Counted from the stretch's first letter, positions 16,868-25,534 are shown. The stretch: DNA of 64,000 nt from Deltaproteobacteria bacterium (GCA_016874795.1 VGTG01000001.1:86735-150734), one strand, 5' to 3'. The notes: generated from the sequence alone by a model not told the origin. Program-made: numbers and translations.

Positions 16868-16888
16868 CGAGAGGGGCGGCGCCTCTCG
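16868..16888. terminator. GC-rich hairpin after the two-component operon
   Basis: CGAGAGG-n7-CCTCTCG lies 6 nt after the kinase stop, with no strong U-tract. The 19-nt core is the reverse complement of the hairpin in repeat copy C at 32826-32844, so it belongs to the same hairpin family. Confidence 0.6.
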
Positions 16889-16910
16889 CCATCTATGATA
16901 CGCCTGCGGG

Positions 16911-17621
16911 ATGCTCTTCCTGCACGAGACGCACGAGGTCCGGGGCGCGCGCGAGAGCGACTTCGACGCGGCGTACCGGGAGGTCTGGATGTCGACGCTC
17001 GCCCGCGGCGACGAAGCGCGGCTCCTCTACTTCCTACGTCACGCGCACGGCACCGGCCCGTCGTATCGCATCGTCACGATCACCGCGGTGCGCGACGGAG
17101 CCGCCTGGGAGAAGCTCGCGCGACGCATCGAATCGGGCGACCTCACCGAGTGGGCGGCTTCCGTCGACGAGCTCCGGCACGAGGTCGAGGCGAAGATCCT
17201 CATCCCGCTCCCGTGGTCGCCGCTGCAATCGATCGACTTGGCAGCGGTGCCGACCGACGCGCGCACCCACGACCTCTCCCTCTTCATGGAGGACACGGTC
17301 TGGCCGTACGAGGGCAAGCTCGGCGAGTACATCGAGCGCTCGGGCTCGCACTACGCGGAGGAGATGAAGCACGCGACGGAGGTCGGTCCCCGCATCCTCA
17401 CCGTCGACGCGAGCTACCGCACGGCGTTCGGAACCGGCCGCCGCCGGGAGATCGTCCTGTGGCAGAAGGTCGTACAGACGGCCGCTCTCGAGCGTCTCCT
17501 CTGCCGCGAGGTCCCGGAAGCGTACCTCCGTCCTGGGACGTGGATGCACGACGCTCTCGCGCTGCGCGATCAGTGGCGAAGCCGCCTCCTGCGCACGGTG
17601 AGCTGGTCTCCCCTGCACTGA
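16911..17621 (+). CDS. Hypothetical protein, NIPSNAP/ferredoxin-like alpha-beta barrel candidate
   Basis: A 236-aa soluble protein without signal peptide or membrane segment. The N-terminal half (MLFLHETHEVRGARESDF ... VWMSTLARGDEARLLYFLRH) and the C-terminal half (RILTVDASYRTAFGTGRRR ... VVQTAALERLL) have the spacing of two dimeric alpha-beta barrel modules, as in NIPSNAP-type or EthD-like proteins. No catalytic residues can be named. It starts 22 nt after the terminator-like hairpin and is followed 13 nt later by a GT-C glycosyltransferase, so the two are probably co-transcribed. The family call is tentative. Confidence 0.5.
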   Translation: MLFLHETHEVRGARESDFDAAYREVWMSTLARGDEARLLYFLRHAHGTGPSYRIVTITAVRDGAAWEKLARRIESGDLTEWAASVDELRHEVEAKILIPLPWSPLQSIDLAAVPTDARTHDLSLFMEDTVWPYEGKLGEYIERSGSHYAEEMKHATEVGPRILTVDASYRTAFGTGRRREIVLWQKVVQTAALERLLCREVPEAYLRPGTWMHDALALRDQWRSRLLRTVSWSPLH

Positions 17622-17634
17622 CCGAGCCCGGAGC

Positions 17635-19941
17635 GTGTCCGAGAAGAACAGCCCGTTCACGCGGACGGACGTTTGGATTGCGCTGGGTGTCGCGGTCGCC
17701 GCGATCGTGTTCCAGTGGCCGATCCACGACCGCTGGCTCGCGCTCCTGGACGAGGGCTACGTGCTCTCGATCGCGGACTACATCAACCGCGGCCTCGTCC
17801 CGTATCGAGACGTCACGATCGACGCGCCCTTCCCCGCGGCGTTCTACCTCCTTGCGTGGTGGTTCCGGCTGACCGGGACCTCGGTCGAGAGCTCGCGCCT
17901 CCTCGTCCTCGGGGCATTCGCGCTCTACGCCGTCGCGTTCTACCGCATCGCCCGCGCGCTGCTGCCGCGCACGTGGTCCCTCGCTCTCGTCGTCCTGCTC
18001 TTCTGCTACCGCTTGTGGGCGTTCCCGCACTGGCAGTTCTACAGCTACTCGCTCGTCGCGGCGACGCTCGCGACGGTCGCCACGGCGCTCGTCTTCGTCG
18101 CGGTGCGCGCGGGAACGACGCTCCCGCTCCTCGCGGCGGGTGCGGTCGCGGGTCTCGCGACGCTCTCCAAGCAGGACTACGGCGGCTCCGTCTCGCTCGC
18201 GCTCGCCGCGGCGCTGCTGGTGATCGCGTGGCTCCAGGAGCGGCGCGGCTGGCTCCGCTCGGTCGCTCCCGCTTTCTTCTTCGGGCTCGGCGCGGCGGCG
18301 GTCGTCGTGCCCGCGTTTCTCCATCTCATCGCGAACGGGGCTCTCGACGCGATGATCCAGCAGACGATCGTCTTCCCCTTCGAGGTGATGGGGAAGGCGT
18401 CGTACCCGCGGCTCCCCGCGCTCTGGCCGCCGTGGGGACGGGACGAAGCGCTGCGTGCCGGGATCGGAAACTACTTCCCGTCCATCCTCGCGACGCTCTG
18501 GTGGAACGAGTGCCCGGGCTGCTGGGCGAGCGATCTCGGCCAGAGCTGGGCCTATCGCAGCACATGGATCTGGGACGTGACGCTGAAGCTCGCGTTCTGG
18601 GCACCGCTCCTGCTGACGCTTCTCGCGCTCGTCCTGTGGATCCGGCGGCTCGTCGCGGCCGCGCGCAACGGCTCGCCCGATCCGCAAGCGGCGCCGCGCA
18701 TCCTGACGCTCGCGTTCGCGATCGGATTCCTGCTCTCGTTCAACCCGCCGCGCGACTGGGTGCACCTGATGATGGTCTATCCGCCGACGGCGCTCCTCCT
18801 CGGCGCCGTGCTCGCGCGGGACGCGAGCGTCGCCGTCGGTCGCCTTCCCGCGTTCGGGCTCCGCGCGGTGCTCGGCGCGGCGGCTCTGGCGGCGCTCGTC
18901 GTCACGATTGCGCTGATGTCGGACCTCCGCGACCGCGTCGATCACTGGATCGGCGATCCCCGCGGGCGCGTCTACGCGGACCGCTCGAACGGCCCTCTCC
19001 TCGACGACGTGATCGCGTGGTCGAACCGCTCCGTCCCGCCGGCCGTGCCGATGCCCGTCTATCCGATGCAGCCGATGATCGGCTTCCTCGCGGGACGCTC
19101 GACCGTCGCCGGCTATCACGTGATCTGGCCCCATCAGACCGCGGAGCGGGATCGCCGCATCGTCGAGGCCCTCGACGCCCAGGACGTCCGATACCTCGTC
19201 TTCAGCCTCTCGCAGTGGGGCCACCTGCAGCCGTTCCAGGCGAACGCCGCGCACCTGTTCGACGCGCTCGTCGAGGGCTGGGAGATCGACCAGGTGTTCT
19301 CGCGCGAGTGGAACGGTCCTATCGTCGTCTCGCTGAAACGCCGGCCCGCCGGGAGTCGGCACACGACGTCGCTCCAATCGGTTGCAGTCGCCCGGGACGC
19401 CGCGTGGACGCGCTGGCCGTTCGACGAGGTGCTGACGCATGCGGTCGGAACGACGGACGAGTCGGCGGCGCGCATCGAGCTGACCGTTCCGGAGGATCGC
19501 CCGTTCGTCGACACCGCGTTCGGGATGAACCCCGATCGCTGGTACGGGCCGCCGACCGGCCCGATCACCTTCGAAGCTTTCGTCGAGGCGCCGCCCGGCG
19601 GCGAGCGGCGAAGCCTCGTTCGGCAGACGATCGATCCCCGGTCGGTGGTGGCGGATCGCCACTGGTTTCCGGTGACGTTCGACCTCTCCGCCGAAGCGGG
19701 ACGGCCCGTGACGCTCGTGCTCACGGCAAGCGTCGAAACGATCCCGCCGGAGAGCGCAGATCTCGTCGGCTGGCGAGACCCCGAGCTTCGCGGAACGCGG
19801 CAGCGCCGATCGCGCGGACGCAGTCCGAGCGGCGAGGATCCGCAGGCCGTCGAGCTCAACCGTGGTGCCGCGGGAGCGGCCAACGCCTTGCGTGCGATCG
19901 CGCCCGGCTCGAAGACTAGGCCGCCACCAGCCGCTCGCTGA
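17635..19941 (+). CDS. GT-C fold membrane glycosyltransferase, paralogue 1
   Basis: A 768-aa protein from a GTG start with about 10-12 predicted membrane helices and a C-terminal soluble region. The first external loop has LLDEGYVLSIADYINRG (Asp39-Glu40), the acidic motif expected of lipid-phosphate-sugar dependent GT-C enzymes. RLWAFPHWQFYSYSL and PPRDWVHLMMVYPP are shared with the paralogue at 27732-29903, which aligns over nearly full length. Such enzymes move a sugar from a polyprenyl phosphate donor to a periplasmic acceptor. The last ~60 residues (Arg/Pro-rich) do not match the paralogue and overlap the convergent SDR gene by 26 nt, so the 3' end may have been altered. Confidence 0.78.
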   Translation: MSEKNSPFTRTDVWIALGVAVAAIVFQWPIHDRWLALLDEGYVLSIADYINRGLVPYRDVTIDAPFPAAFYLLAWWFRLTGTSVESSRLLVLGAFALYAVAFYRIARALLPRTWSLALVVLLFCYRLWAFPHWQFYSYSLVAATLATVATALVFVAVRAGTTLPLLAAGAVAGLATLSKQDYGGSVSLALAAALLVIAWLQERRGWLRSVAPAFFFGLGAAAVVVPAFLHLIANGALDAMIQQTIVFPFEVMGKASYPRLPALWPPWGRDEALRAGIGNYFPSILATLWWNECPGCWASDLGQSWAYRSTWIWDVTLKLAFWAPLLLTLLALVLWIRRLVAAARNGSPDPQAAPRILTLAFAIGFLLSFNPPRDWVHLMMVYPPTALLLGAVLARDASVAVGRLPAFGLRAVLGAAALAALVVTIALMSDLRDRVDHWIGDPRGRVYADRSNGPLLDDVIAWSNRSVPPAVPMPVYPMQPMIGFLAGRSTVAGYHVIWPHQTAERDRRIVEALDAQDVRYLVFSLSQWGHLQPFQANAAHLFDALVEGWEIDQVFSREWNGPIVVSLKRRPAGSRHTTSLQSVAVARDAAWTRWPFDEVLTHAVGTTDESAARIELTVPEDRPFVDTAFGMNPDRWYGPPTGPITFEAFVEAPPGGERRSLVRQTIDPRSVVADRHWFPVTFDLSAEAGRPVTLVLTASVETIPPESADLVGWRDPELRGTRQRRSRGRSPSGEDPQAVELNRGAAGAANALRAIAPGSKTRPPPAAR

Positions 19942-20767
19942 TCTCCCACAGCCGCGCCGCGTCGCTCCGGCTCTGTCCCGCCTTCGACGGCGTCGCCGGC
20001 CGGCAGGTGGCGAAGTACTTGCCGCTGACGCCGCGCACCGAGGGATCGCTCGCGAGGAAGATCGACGTACGCGCACCGCCCTCGGGGGAGGTCATGAAGG
20101 GCCTTCCGATCGCGAGGATCGTCTTCCAGAGCCCGGTGCTCTCGCGGCCGAAGCCGGTCGCGACGACGCCCGGATGGAGCGAGTTCGCCGTGACTCCCGT
20201 CCCCTCGAGACGCCTCGCGAGCTCGAGGTTGAAGAGCACGTTGCAGAGCTTCGAGCGGCAGTAGACGGTCCAGCCGTCGAAGGAGCGCTCGCTCTGCAGG
20301 TCGTCGAAGTCGAGCTGCGCGCGCTTGTGCGCCCGCGATGCGACGTTGACGATGCGCGCTTCGCCGCTCTTCCGGAGATGCTCGCGGAGGAGCTCCGTCA
20401 GGAGGAAGGGAGCGAGATGATTGACGCCGAACGTGTACTCGAAGCCCTCGCGCGTCGTGCGGCGCTCCGTCAGCATGAGCCCCGCGTTGTTGACGAGCAC
20501 GTGAAGCGGCCGGCCGATCCCCTGCACCTCGGCGGCGAGACGGCGCACGTCGTCGAGCGAAGCGAAATCCGCGTAGAGGATCGCCGCCACGTCGCGGCCC
20601 GTTGCCTGGCGGATCCCGGCGCGCGCGGCGTCGCCCTTCCGCTCGTCGCGGCAGGAGAGGATCACGTCCGCACCCAACCGTACGAGCTCGCGCGCGGTCA
20701 CGAGGCCGATCCCGGAGTTCGCTCCGGTGACGAGACAGACCTTTCCGGACATGTCGACGTGGTTCAC
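19916..20767 (-). CDS. Short-chain dehydrogenase/reductase (retinol dehydrogenase-like)
   Basis: A 283-aa classical SDR. TGANSGIG (about 14-21) binds the nucleotide, NNAGLML is the structural motif, catalytic Ser is in IVNVASRAHK, and YxxxK is YCRSKLCN. The ESTGLWKTI region and a C-terminal substrate lobe resemble the RDH/WWOX-like subgroup that acts on lipophilic alcohols. The start ATG is MNHVDMSGKV; MSGKV 5 residues in is an alternative. Its 3' end overlaps the GT-C gene on the other strand by 26 nt. It ends 13 nt downstream of the NTase-GT2 gene and is likely in one operon with it. Confidence 0.87.
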   Translation of the reverse strand: MNHVDMSGKVCLVTGANSGIGLVTARELVRLGADVILSCRDERKGDAARAGIRQATGRDVAAILYADFASLDDVRRLAAEVQGIGRPLHVLVNNAGLMLTERRTTREGFEYTFGVNHLAPFLLTELLREHLRKSGEARIVNVASRAHKRAQLDFDDLQSERSFDGWTVYCRSKLCNVLFNLELARRLEGTGVTANSLHPGVVATGFGRESTGLWKTILAIGRPFMTSPEGGARTSIFLASDPSVRGVSGKYFATCRPATPSKAGQSRSDAARLWEISERLVAA

Positions 20768-20780
20768 GGTTCCTCCGTCG

Positions 20781-22223
20781 TCAGCTCAGGTTCAGCCGCT
20801 TTTCGAAGATCAGACGCAGCATTTTGAGGCCCGTCCGCACGCTGTGCCAGCGACTCGACGAGTGCTTCGAGGCACCGCCCCGGCGGCGGTAGTAGCTCAC
20901 GGGGATCTCGATCACGCGCCCCTGCGCCCGGAGCATCTCGATCATGAACTCCGGCGAGAACGATGCGTCCTCGCGCGTCACGTGCGGCCGGATCCGCTCC
21001 CAGGCGTCCCGCCAGATCGCACGATAGGTGCAGCCGACGTCGGTGAAGCGCGGCTCGACCTTCCACCAGAGCGCCTCGATGATCTTCCCGACGACGACGT
21101 TCCCCCAGCGGAGCAGGCCGTCCATGTTGGCGCCCTGCTCGATCATTTGGCGCGTCGTGCGCGTGCCGATGACCATGTCCGCATCCTTCAGGTACTCGAG
21201 GAACTTGCCGAGGTCGCGCGCGGTGAAGGTGCCGTCCGCCTCGACGAGGACGAGGATGTCTCCGGTCGCCGCGTCGAGTCCCTTGCGGAGCGCGTCCCCG
21301 TAGCCGCGAAGCCGCATCGAGTGCACCGTCGCGCCGAGCTCGCGCGCGATCTGTCCGGTGCCGTCGGGCGACTCGTTGTCCATGACGACGATCTCATGGA
21401 CGTGGTCGCGGAAGTCGCGGATCACCGCGCCGATCGACGTCGCCTCGTTGTACGCCGGGATCACGACGCTGATGCGCTTCGTCGCGAAGGTGCTCGCGCG
21501 GCAGAGGTAGTTCCCGACGTTCAAGTCCTCGACCGTGTTGACGTTCAGGTAGCGGCCGCGGAGCTCGAAGGCGCGCACCTGGCCGGTCTCGCGAGCGGCT
21601 CGGTCGATGATGTCGGTGAGCTCGAGGCGTCCGGTGCGCTCCGACGGCGGCGTCTCGCGCGCGAAACGGAAGATCTCCGGCGTGAAGACGTAGGTCCCGC
21701 AGCCGACGTACGGGGTCGGTGCGATCTCGGGCTTCTCGCGCAGTCCGACGATCGAGGCCTGCTCGAGCTCGATGGAGTAGTTTCGCCGGATCACCTCGAG
21801 GTCGTCGGTCGGATGGATCGCGCAGATCGCGACGTACGGCTCGCTCGTCGCCGTGAGCTCGGCGTGATTGCTCTCGAGGTAGAGCTCGTCGCCGAGCAGG
21901 AGGACGAACGGCTCGCGCACGTGCGGCTCGAGAACGCGCAGCGCCGTTCCGAGTCCCGCGTCCGGCTCCGGGTTCTCGACGTAATGGAGATGCACGCCGA
22001 GGGAGCTTCCGTCGCCATAGGCGCTCCGGATGTCGTTCGCCCGGTGTCCGACGATGAGGTAGATGTCCGTGATGCCGAGCGCGTCGCGCAGGATCCCGAT
22101 CTGCCGGGTGAGAAGCGGCGTGCCCCCGACCGGAAGCATCACCTTCGGGACGTGCACGCTCTTCGGATGGAGGCGCGTGCCTCGACCACCTGCGGCGATC
22201 GCGCCGATGCGACAGACGTTCAT
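20781..22223 (-). CDS. Fused sugar-phosphate nucleotidyltransferase and GT2 glycosyltransferase
   Basis: A 480-aa two-domain protein. Residues about 5-235 form a nucleotidyltransferase with GGRGTRLHPKS (pyrophosphorylase signature), PKVMLPVGGTPLL, and LLLGDELYLESN. Residues about 248-480 form a GT2 domain with ISVVIPAYNEATSIGAVI, MDNESPDGT, VLVEADGT and an SYYRRRGGASKH C-terminal motif, as in dolichol/polyprenyl-phosphate sugar synthases. One chain may therefore make an NDP-sugar and then load a polyprenyl phosphate, which would feed the nearby GT-C enzymes. The start is ATG at 22223. The 176-bp divergent spacer contains a 13-bp palindrome. Confidence 0.85.
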   Translation of the reverse strand: MNVCRIGAIAAGGRGTRLHPKSVHVPKVMLPVGGTPLLTRQIGILRDALGITDIYLIVGHRANDIRSAYGDGSSLGVHLHYVENPEPDAGLGTALRVLEPHVREPFVLLLGDELYLESNHAELTATSEPYVAICAIHPTDDLEVIRRNYSIELEQASIVGLREKPEIAPTPYVGCGTYVFTPEIFRFARETPPSERTGRLELTDIIDRAARETGQVRAFELRGRYLNVNTVEDLNVGNYLCRASTFATKRISVVIPAYNEATSIGAVIRDFRDHVHEIVVMDNESPDGTGQIARELGATVHSMRLRGYGDALRKGLDAATGDILVLVEADGTFTARDLGKFLEYLKDADMVIGTRTTRQMIEQGANMDGLLRWGNVVVGKIIEALWWKVEPRFTDVGCTYRAIWRDAWERIRPHVTREDASFSPEFMIEMLRAQGRVIEIPVSYYRRRGGASKHSSSRWHSVRTGLKMLRLIFEKRLNLS

Positions 22224-22270
22224 CGTGTATTCGAACGGTGGAAGGTCGTGAGGACCACGGTGGAGCAGGC

Positions 22271-22283
22271 TGTTCTTAGAACA
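22271..22283. promoter_or_regulatory. 13-bp palindrome, candidate operator in divergent spacer
   Basis: TGTTCTTAGAACA is a perfect dyad centred on one T, 48 nt upstream of the NTase-GT2 start and 117 nt upstream of the annotated membrane-protein start. It is AT-rich against a GC-rich background and shows no coding role. The regulator is unknown. Confidence 0.4.
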
Positions 22284-22399
22284 CGCTTCTCGAACCCCGC
22301 AAGGGAGCTGAACTGACGCACGGCCGGCTCACCGCGCTCGCGATCCTCGTCGGCACGATCGCGTACGTCCTCCTTCACCTGCTCGAGCCGCGGCTCGCG

Positions 22400-23731
22400 A
22401 TGACGTGGGCGCATGCGCATCTCTGGCGGCATCCCGCTCTCGCCATCCTCGGCGTTGCGTTGCTTCTCGTCCTGCCGCCTCTCGCGGTTCGCGCGGGCAC
22501 ACGGGCGTGGGCGTCCCTCCCCCTACCCGTCCCCTCGCGCCGCGTCGCCGTGACCGCGGCGGTGGCGGCCGGGGCACTGTTCCTCGCCCTCGGGTTGCTC
22601 TTCCCGTCGCACGCGATCTGCTTCGACTCGGTCGAGTTCTCGATCGAGGTGTGGAAGGGACAGCTCCGGAACCTGCGGTGGTACTTGACACTTGCGAGCT
22701 ACCACGGTGCCCTGCGCGCCGTCGCGGCCATCGCCCCGATGCCGATCCCCGCGCGCACGTTCGTGCCGGTGGTGAACGCGTTCGCGACGGGCGTCGCCTA
22801 CGTCGCTCTCGCCGGAGCGGCACGGCGCCTCGGGCGTACGCGCTTCGAGGTCGGAGTCATCACGCTCCTCGCGTGGACCGCGTTCGGGAACCTGCAGCTC
22901 GGCCTCTTCTACGTCGACGTCTATCCGGTCGCGCAGCTCGCGATGGCGCTCTTCGCGTGGACGGCGCTCCGCGCTCTCGACGGCGACGGGCATCCGGTCT
23001 GGCCGATCCTGATCGCGGCGGTCGGGCCTCTCTTCTACATCGGGCTCGTGCTCGTCGCGCCGGCGGCTCTCGTCGTCGTCGCGGCGGAGCTGCGCCGGCG
23101 AGGCGGGCTCGCGCGCGTCGGCGTTTCGATCCTCGCCGCGGTCGTCGCGACCGGAGGCGCGACGATGCCGGCCTTCGGGCGGCCGTTCGCGTTCCGCGAT
23201 CTCCTCGAGCGGCTCGTCGCTTCGAGCGGCGCGGCCCGCGGTCTTTCGCCGGACAGCAGCCTGCTGCCGGCAGACTACCTCTTCAGCGCGCCGCACGCGC
23301 TCGAGATCGTGCAGGGATGGATCCTCGTCGACGGCGTCGGAGTCCTGCTCTCGCTCACCGCGGGCATGGTCCTCCTGGCGAAGGCGCTGCGCGGGCCGCT
23401 CGATCTTCGCACGCTCCTCCTCGCCGGACTCGTCGGGCCGGTGCTGCTCTACGCGGCGCTCATGGATCCGCTCTGGGGCCCGTATCTCGACTGGGACCTC
23501 TTCAGCTACGGCGCCGTCGCCACCAGCCTGTTCGGCGCCTACGCCCTGGTCGTTTGCGGGCGTGGCTGGCCCCGCGAGCGCGCTTTCCTCGCAGGGCTTC
23601 TCGTCGCCGCCTCGATCCTGCATCTCTGCGCGCGCCTGAACGCGCTCGAGGTCGACTACCGCGCCCACCTGGCGGAGTCGCCCGCGCACATGAGCGACGT
23701 CGACGAGGCGCTCGCTCCGCCCGAGCGCTAG
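22400..23731 (+). CDS. Polytopic membrane protein, unknown function
   Basis: At least 443 aa, with about ten hydrophobic segments (for example LAILGVALLLVLPPLAV, VAVTAAVAAGALFLALGLL, WPILIAAVGPLFYIGL). It has the look of a GT-C-like or other polytopic envelope protein: CFDSVEFSIEVWKG lies in the first large loop and GPYLDWDLFSYG near the end. I do not recognise a family with confidence. The open frame extends upstream to 22280 without ATG, GTG or TTG. A CTG at 22313 preceded by AAGGGAG would add 29 residues containing one more hydrophobic helix. The stop codon TAG is part of the target-site CTAG of the palindromic insertion that follows. Confidence 0.75.
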   Translation: MTWAHAHLWRHPALAILGVALLLVLPPLAVRAGTRAWASLPLPVPSRRVAVTAAVAAGALFLALGLLFPSHAICFDSVEFSIEVWKGQLRNLRWYLTLASYHGALRAVAAIAPMPIPARTFVPVVNAFATGVAYVALAGAARRLGRTRFEVGVITLLAWTAFGNLQLGLFYVDVYPVAQLAMALFAWTALRALDGDGHPVWPILIAAVGPLFYIGLVLVAPAALVVVAAELRRRGGLARVGVSILAAVVATGGATMPAFGRPFAFRDLLERLVASSGAARGLSPDSSLLPADYLFSAPHALEIVQGWILVDGVGVLLSLTAGMVLLAKALRGPLDLRTLLLAGLVGPVLLYAALMDPLWGPYLDWDLFSYGAVATSLFGAYALVVCGRGWPRERAFLAGLLVAASILHLCARLNALEVDYRAHLAESPAHMSDVDEALAPPER

Positions 23732-23908
23732 CCTGCATTTCTCACCAGATCACGTCGCGAGGCGGTCGAGAGTGCCGAAGATTCGCGAGCCTCGGACCGG
23801 AGGGCGACGCAGACGTACTTGAACAGTACGTCGAGGAGCCCGGAGGGAGAAGCTCGCGAAGATTCGGTGCTATCGGCCGCCGCAGTAGGGATCTGTGAGA
23901 AATGCAGG
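23732..23908. mobile_element. 177-bp palindromic MITE-like element with CTAG flanks
   Basis: The ends are CCTGCATTTCTCAC (23732-23745) and its exact inverse (23895-23908). With the flanking CTAG on each side the perfect inverted repeat is 19 bp (23727-23745 and 23895-23913). The whole element folds on itself: GACGTACT-n5-AGTACGTC is at the exact centre, and the arms in between align with modest mismatches, including CGAAGATTCGCGAG against CGAATCTTCGCGAG. It contains no ORF of its own. CTAG is a plausible 4-bp target duplication (YTAR-type, as for IS5-group elements). Confidence 0.75.
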
Positions 23909-23913
23909 CTAGC

Positions 23914-24043
23914 ACCGACGGGCGACACCGTGAGCTCCGCTCGACCGCCGACTCGACGGTCTCTAGATCTAGATCGCGCAATTGCGACGGACGAACCTCG
24001 CCGGCGCTCCGCCTAGCTTGGCTGGAGGCGCTCCGGGACGGGG
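23914..24043. other. Convergent intergenic spacer with two short palindromes
   Basis: No gene is seen. It holds TCTAGATCTAGA (23962-23973) and CGCAATTGCG (23977-23986), 3 nt apart, in an otherwise GC-rich spacer between convergent stops. Function is unknown. Confidence 0.45.
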
Positions 24044-25534
24044 CTATCTCGACTGGAAGAGGCGGCGATGCAGGTCCGTCTCGAGCAGACCTTCGGGGTC
24101 GAGCTGGCGCTTGAACGCGAGGACGCGCTGCACGTCTTCCTCCCCGAGGTACGGCGCCCAGCTCTCGCGCGACAGGGTCGCGTCCTTCGCGAGATAGAAG
24201 CGGCCTCCGGAGCCGATCACGAGCTGGTCGAAGTCGCGCGCGAGCGCCCAGAGATCGGCGCGCCTCTCGGCGTGCACCGGAAACTCGAGCGCGAGCGAGT
24301 ATCCCTCGACGCCGTGCGTGATGCAGAAGCGATCCGTGCGATGTCGCTTCAGCACGCCGAGGAACGGCGTCAGCTTCCGATCCTGCGCAAGTCGGATCTG
24401 CTGGCGAAAGACCGCCGCCGCGCTCTCGGCCGGAACGAAGCTCTGGTACTGGATCATCCCTCCGCGACCGTAGGCGCGCTGCCACCCGGGAAAGAAGTCC
24501 AGCAGGAACGCGAACTGCGCGTGCGGCTCGCGATAGCGAGAGCCCATCTCGCGCCGGCCGAGCAGGTACTTGGCGAAATTCACCGCGCGCATGCCCGGCC
24601 TGTGGAACAGAGCGCGCATGAACAGCCACGCCTGCGATTTCGGCAAGAGGCCGAAGAGCGTGTCCGGCAGCTCCTGCGCCGAGCGGCGTAAGGTCCGGTG
24701 CGGCTCGTGGTCCTCGCCGGGCTGCAGATAGCGCGCCTGGTGCACGAGACCGCGGCCCAGGGAGCCTCCCTGCGCGAAGCAGTCGACCCAGCCGACGAGG
24801 TAGTCTGCGACGTCGAGCCGCCCGAGGAACACGTCGAGCATCTCGTCCAGGTTCCGCGCGGACAGCGCCTCGACGTCGAGCAGGCCCGAGTGGACCTTCG
24901 TCAAGCGCAGAGTCACGCTGAGGACGATCCCGAGGAGACCGAAGCTGCCGATCATGGCTCGGAACAGGTCCGGGTCTCCGAGCGGGTCGATGCGCCGCAC
25001 GATGCCGTTCGGGAACAGCACCTCGATCTCCTCGATGTGCTCGCCGATCGGCCCCTTCTTCCACGCATTCTTGCCGTGGATGTTCGCGGAAGCACAGCCG
25101 CCGAGGGACGCGGAGCGAGGAGCCCGATCGCCCGTCGGCCACCAGCCGTCCTCGATCACGTACTGCCAGAGCTCGCGGATCGTGACGCCGGGCTCGACGC
25201 GAATGCGGCCGCCCTCGGGATCCCAGTCGAGCACCCGGCGCAGGCGCGAGACATCGAGGCACAAGTTTCCCGTGCTGAGCGCCGCGTCGCCGTAGCTCTG
25301 CCCCGCGCCGCGCACGCCGAGCCGGAGGCCGTGACGGCGCGCCAGCGCGATCGCCTCGTACACGCCCTCGCGCACGCTCGGCCGCGCGACGTGAGCCGTG
25401 CCGCCGAGAGCGCGTCCCCAGCCGAAAAGCTGCTCGCGCGGGGGCAGCTCGCTCGGACCGCCGAGAGTCGCGGGAAGTCCGCTCGCCGACGAAGCCGCGT
25501 ACGTGGTCTCTGCGGAAGACGCAGGCTGCGACAC
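24044..25534 (-). CDS. FAD-linked oxidoreductase, DprE1-like
   Basis: A 496-aa flavoprotein of the VAO/PCMH type. The FAD domain has LGVRGAGQSYGDAALSTG, SLGGCASANIHGKNAWKKG and IGSFGLLGIVLSVTLRL. The C-terminal cap has GRGGMIQYQSFVP, LALEFPV and GGRFYLAKDATLS, landmarks shared with decaprenylphosphoryl-beta-D-ribose 2-oxidase and related aldonolactone oxidases. If DprE1-like, it oxidises the 2'-OH of a polyprenyl-phosphoryl pentose for arabinose-type donor synthesis; no DprE2 partner is obvious next door. Several glycosyltransferases nearby support an envelope-glycan role. It is divergent from the desaturase, with only 16 nt between the two starts. Confidence 0.7.
   Translation of the reverse strand: MSQPASSAETTYAASSASGLPATLGGPSELPPREQLFGWGRALGGTAHVARPSVREGVYEAIALARRHGLRLGVRGAGQSYGDAALSTGNLCLDVSRLRRVLDWDPEGGRIRVEPGVTIRELWQYVIEDGWWPTGDRAPRSASLGGCASANIHGKNAWKKGPIGEHIEEIEVLFPNGIVRRIDPLGDPDLFRAMIGSFGLLGIVLSVTLRLTKVHSGLLDVEALSARNLDEMLDVFLGRLDVADYLVGWVDCFAQGGSLGRGLVHQARYLQPGEDHEPHRTLRRSAQELPDTLFGLLPKSQAWLFMRALFHRPGMRAVNFAKYLLGRREMGSRYREPHAQFAFLLDFFPGWQRAYGRGGMIQYQSFVPAESAAAVFRQQIRLAQDRKLTPFLGVLKRHRTDRFCITHGVEGYSLALEFPVHAERRADLWALARDFDQLVIGSGGRFYLAKDATLSRESWAPYLGEEDVQRVLAFKRQLDPEGLLETDLHRRLFQSR

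Noticed and set aside
19756-19941. Frameshift at the C-terminus of GT-C paralogue 1
   Set aside because: The tail differs from the paralogue, but neither alternative frame restores similarity, so no specific lesion can be placed.
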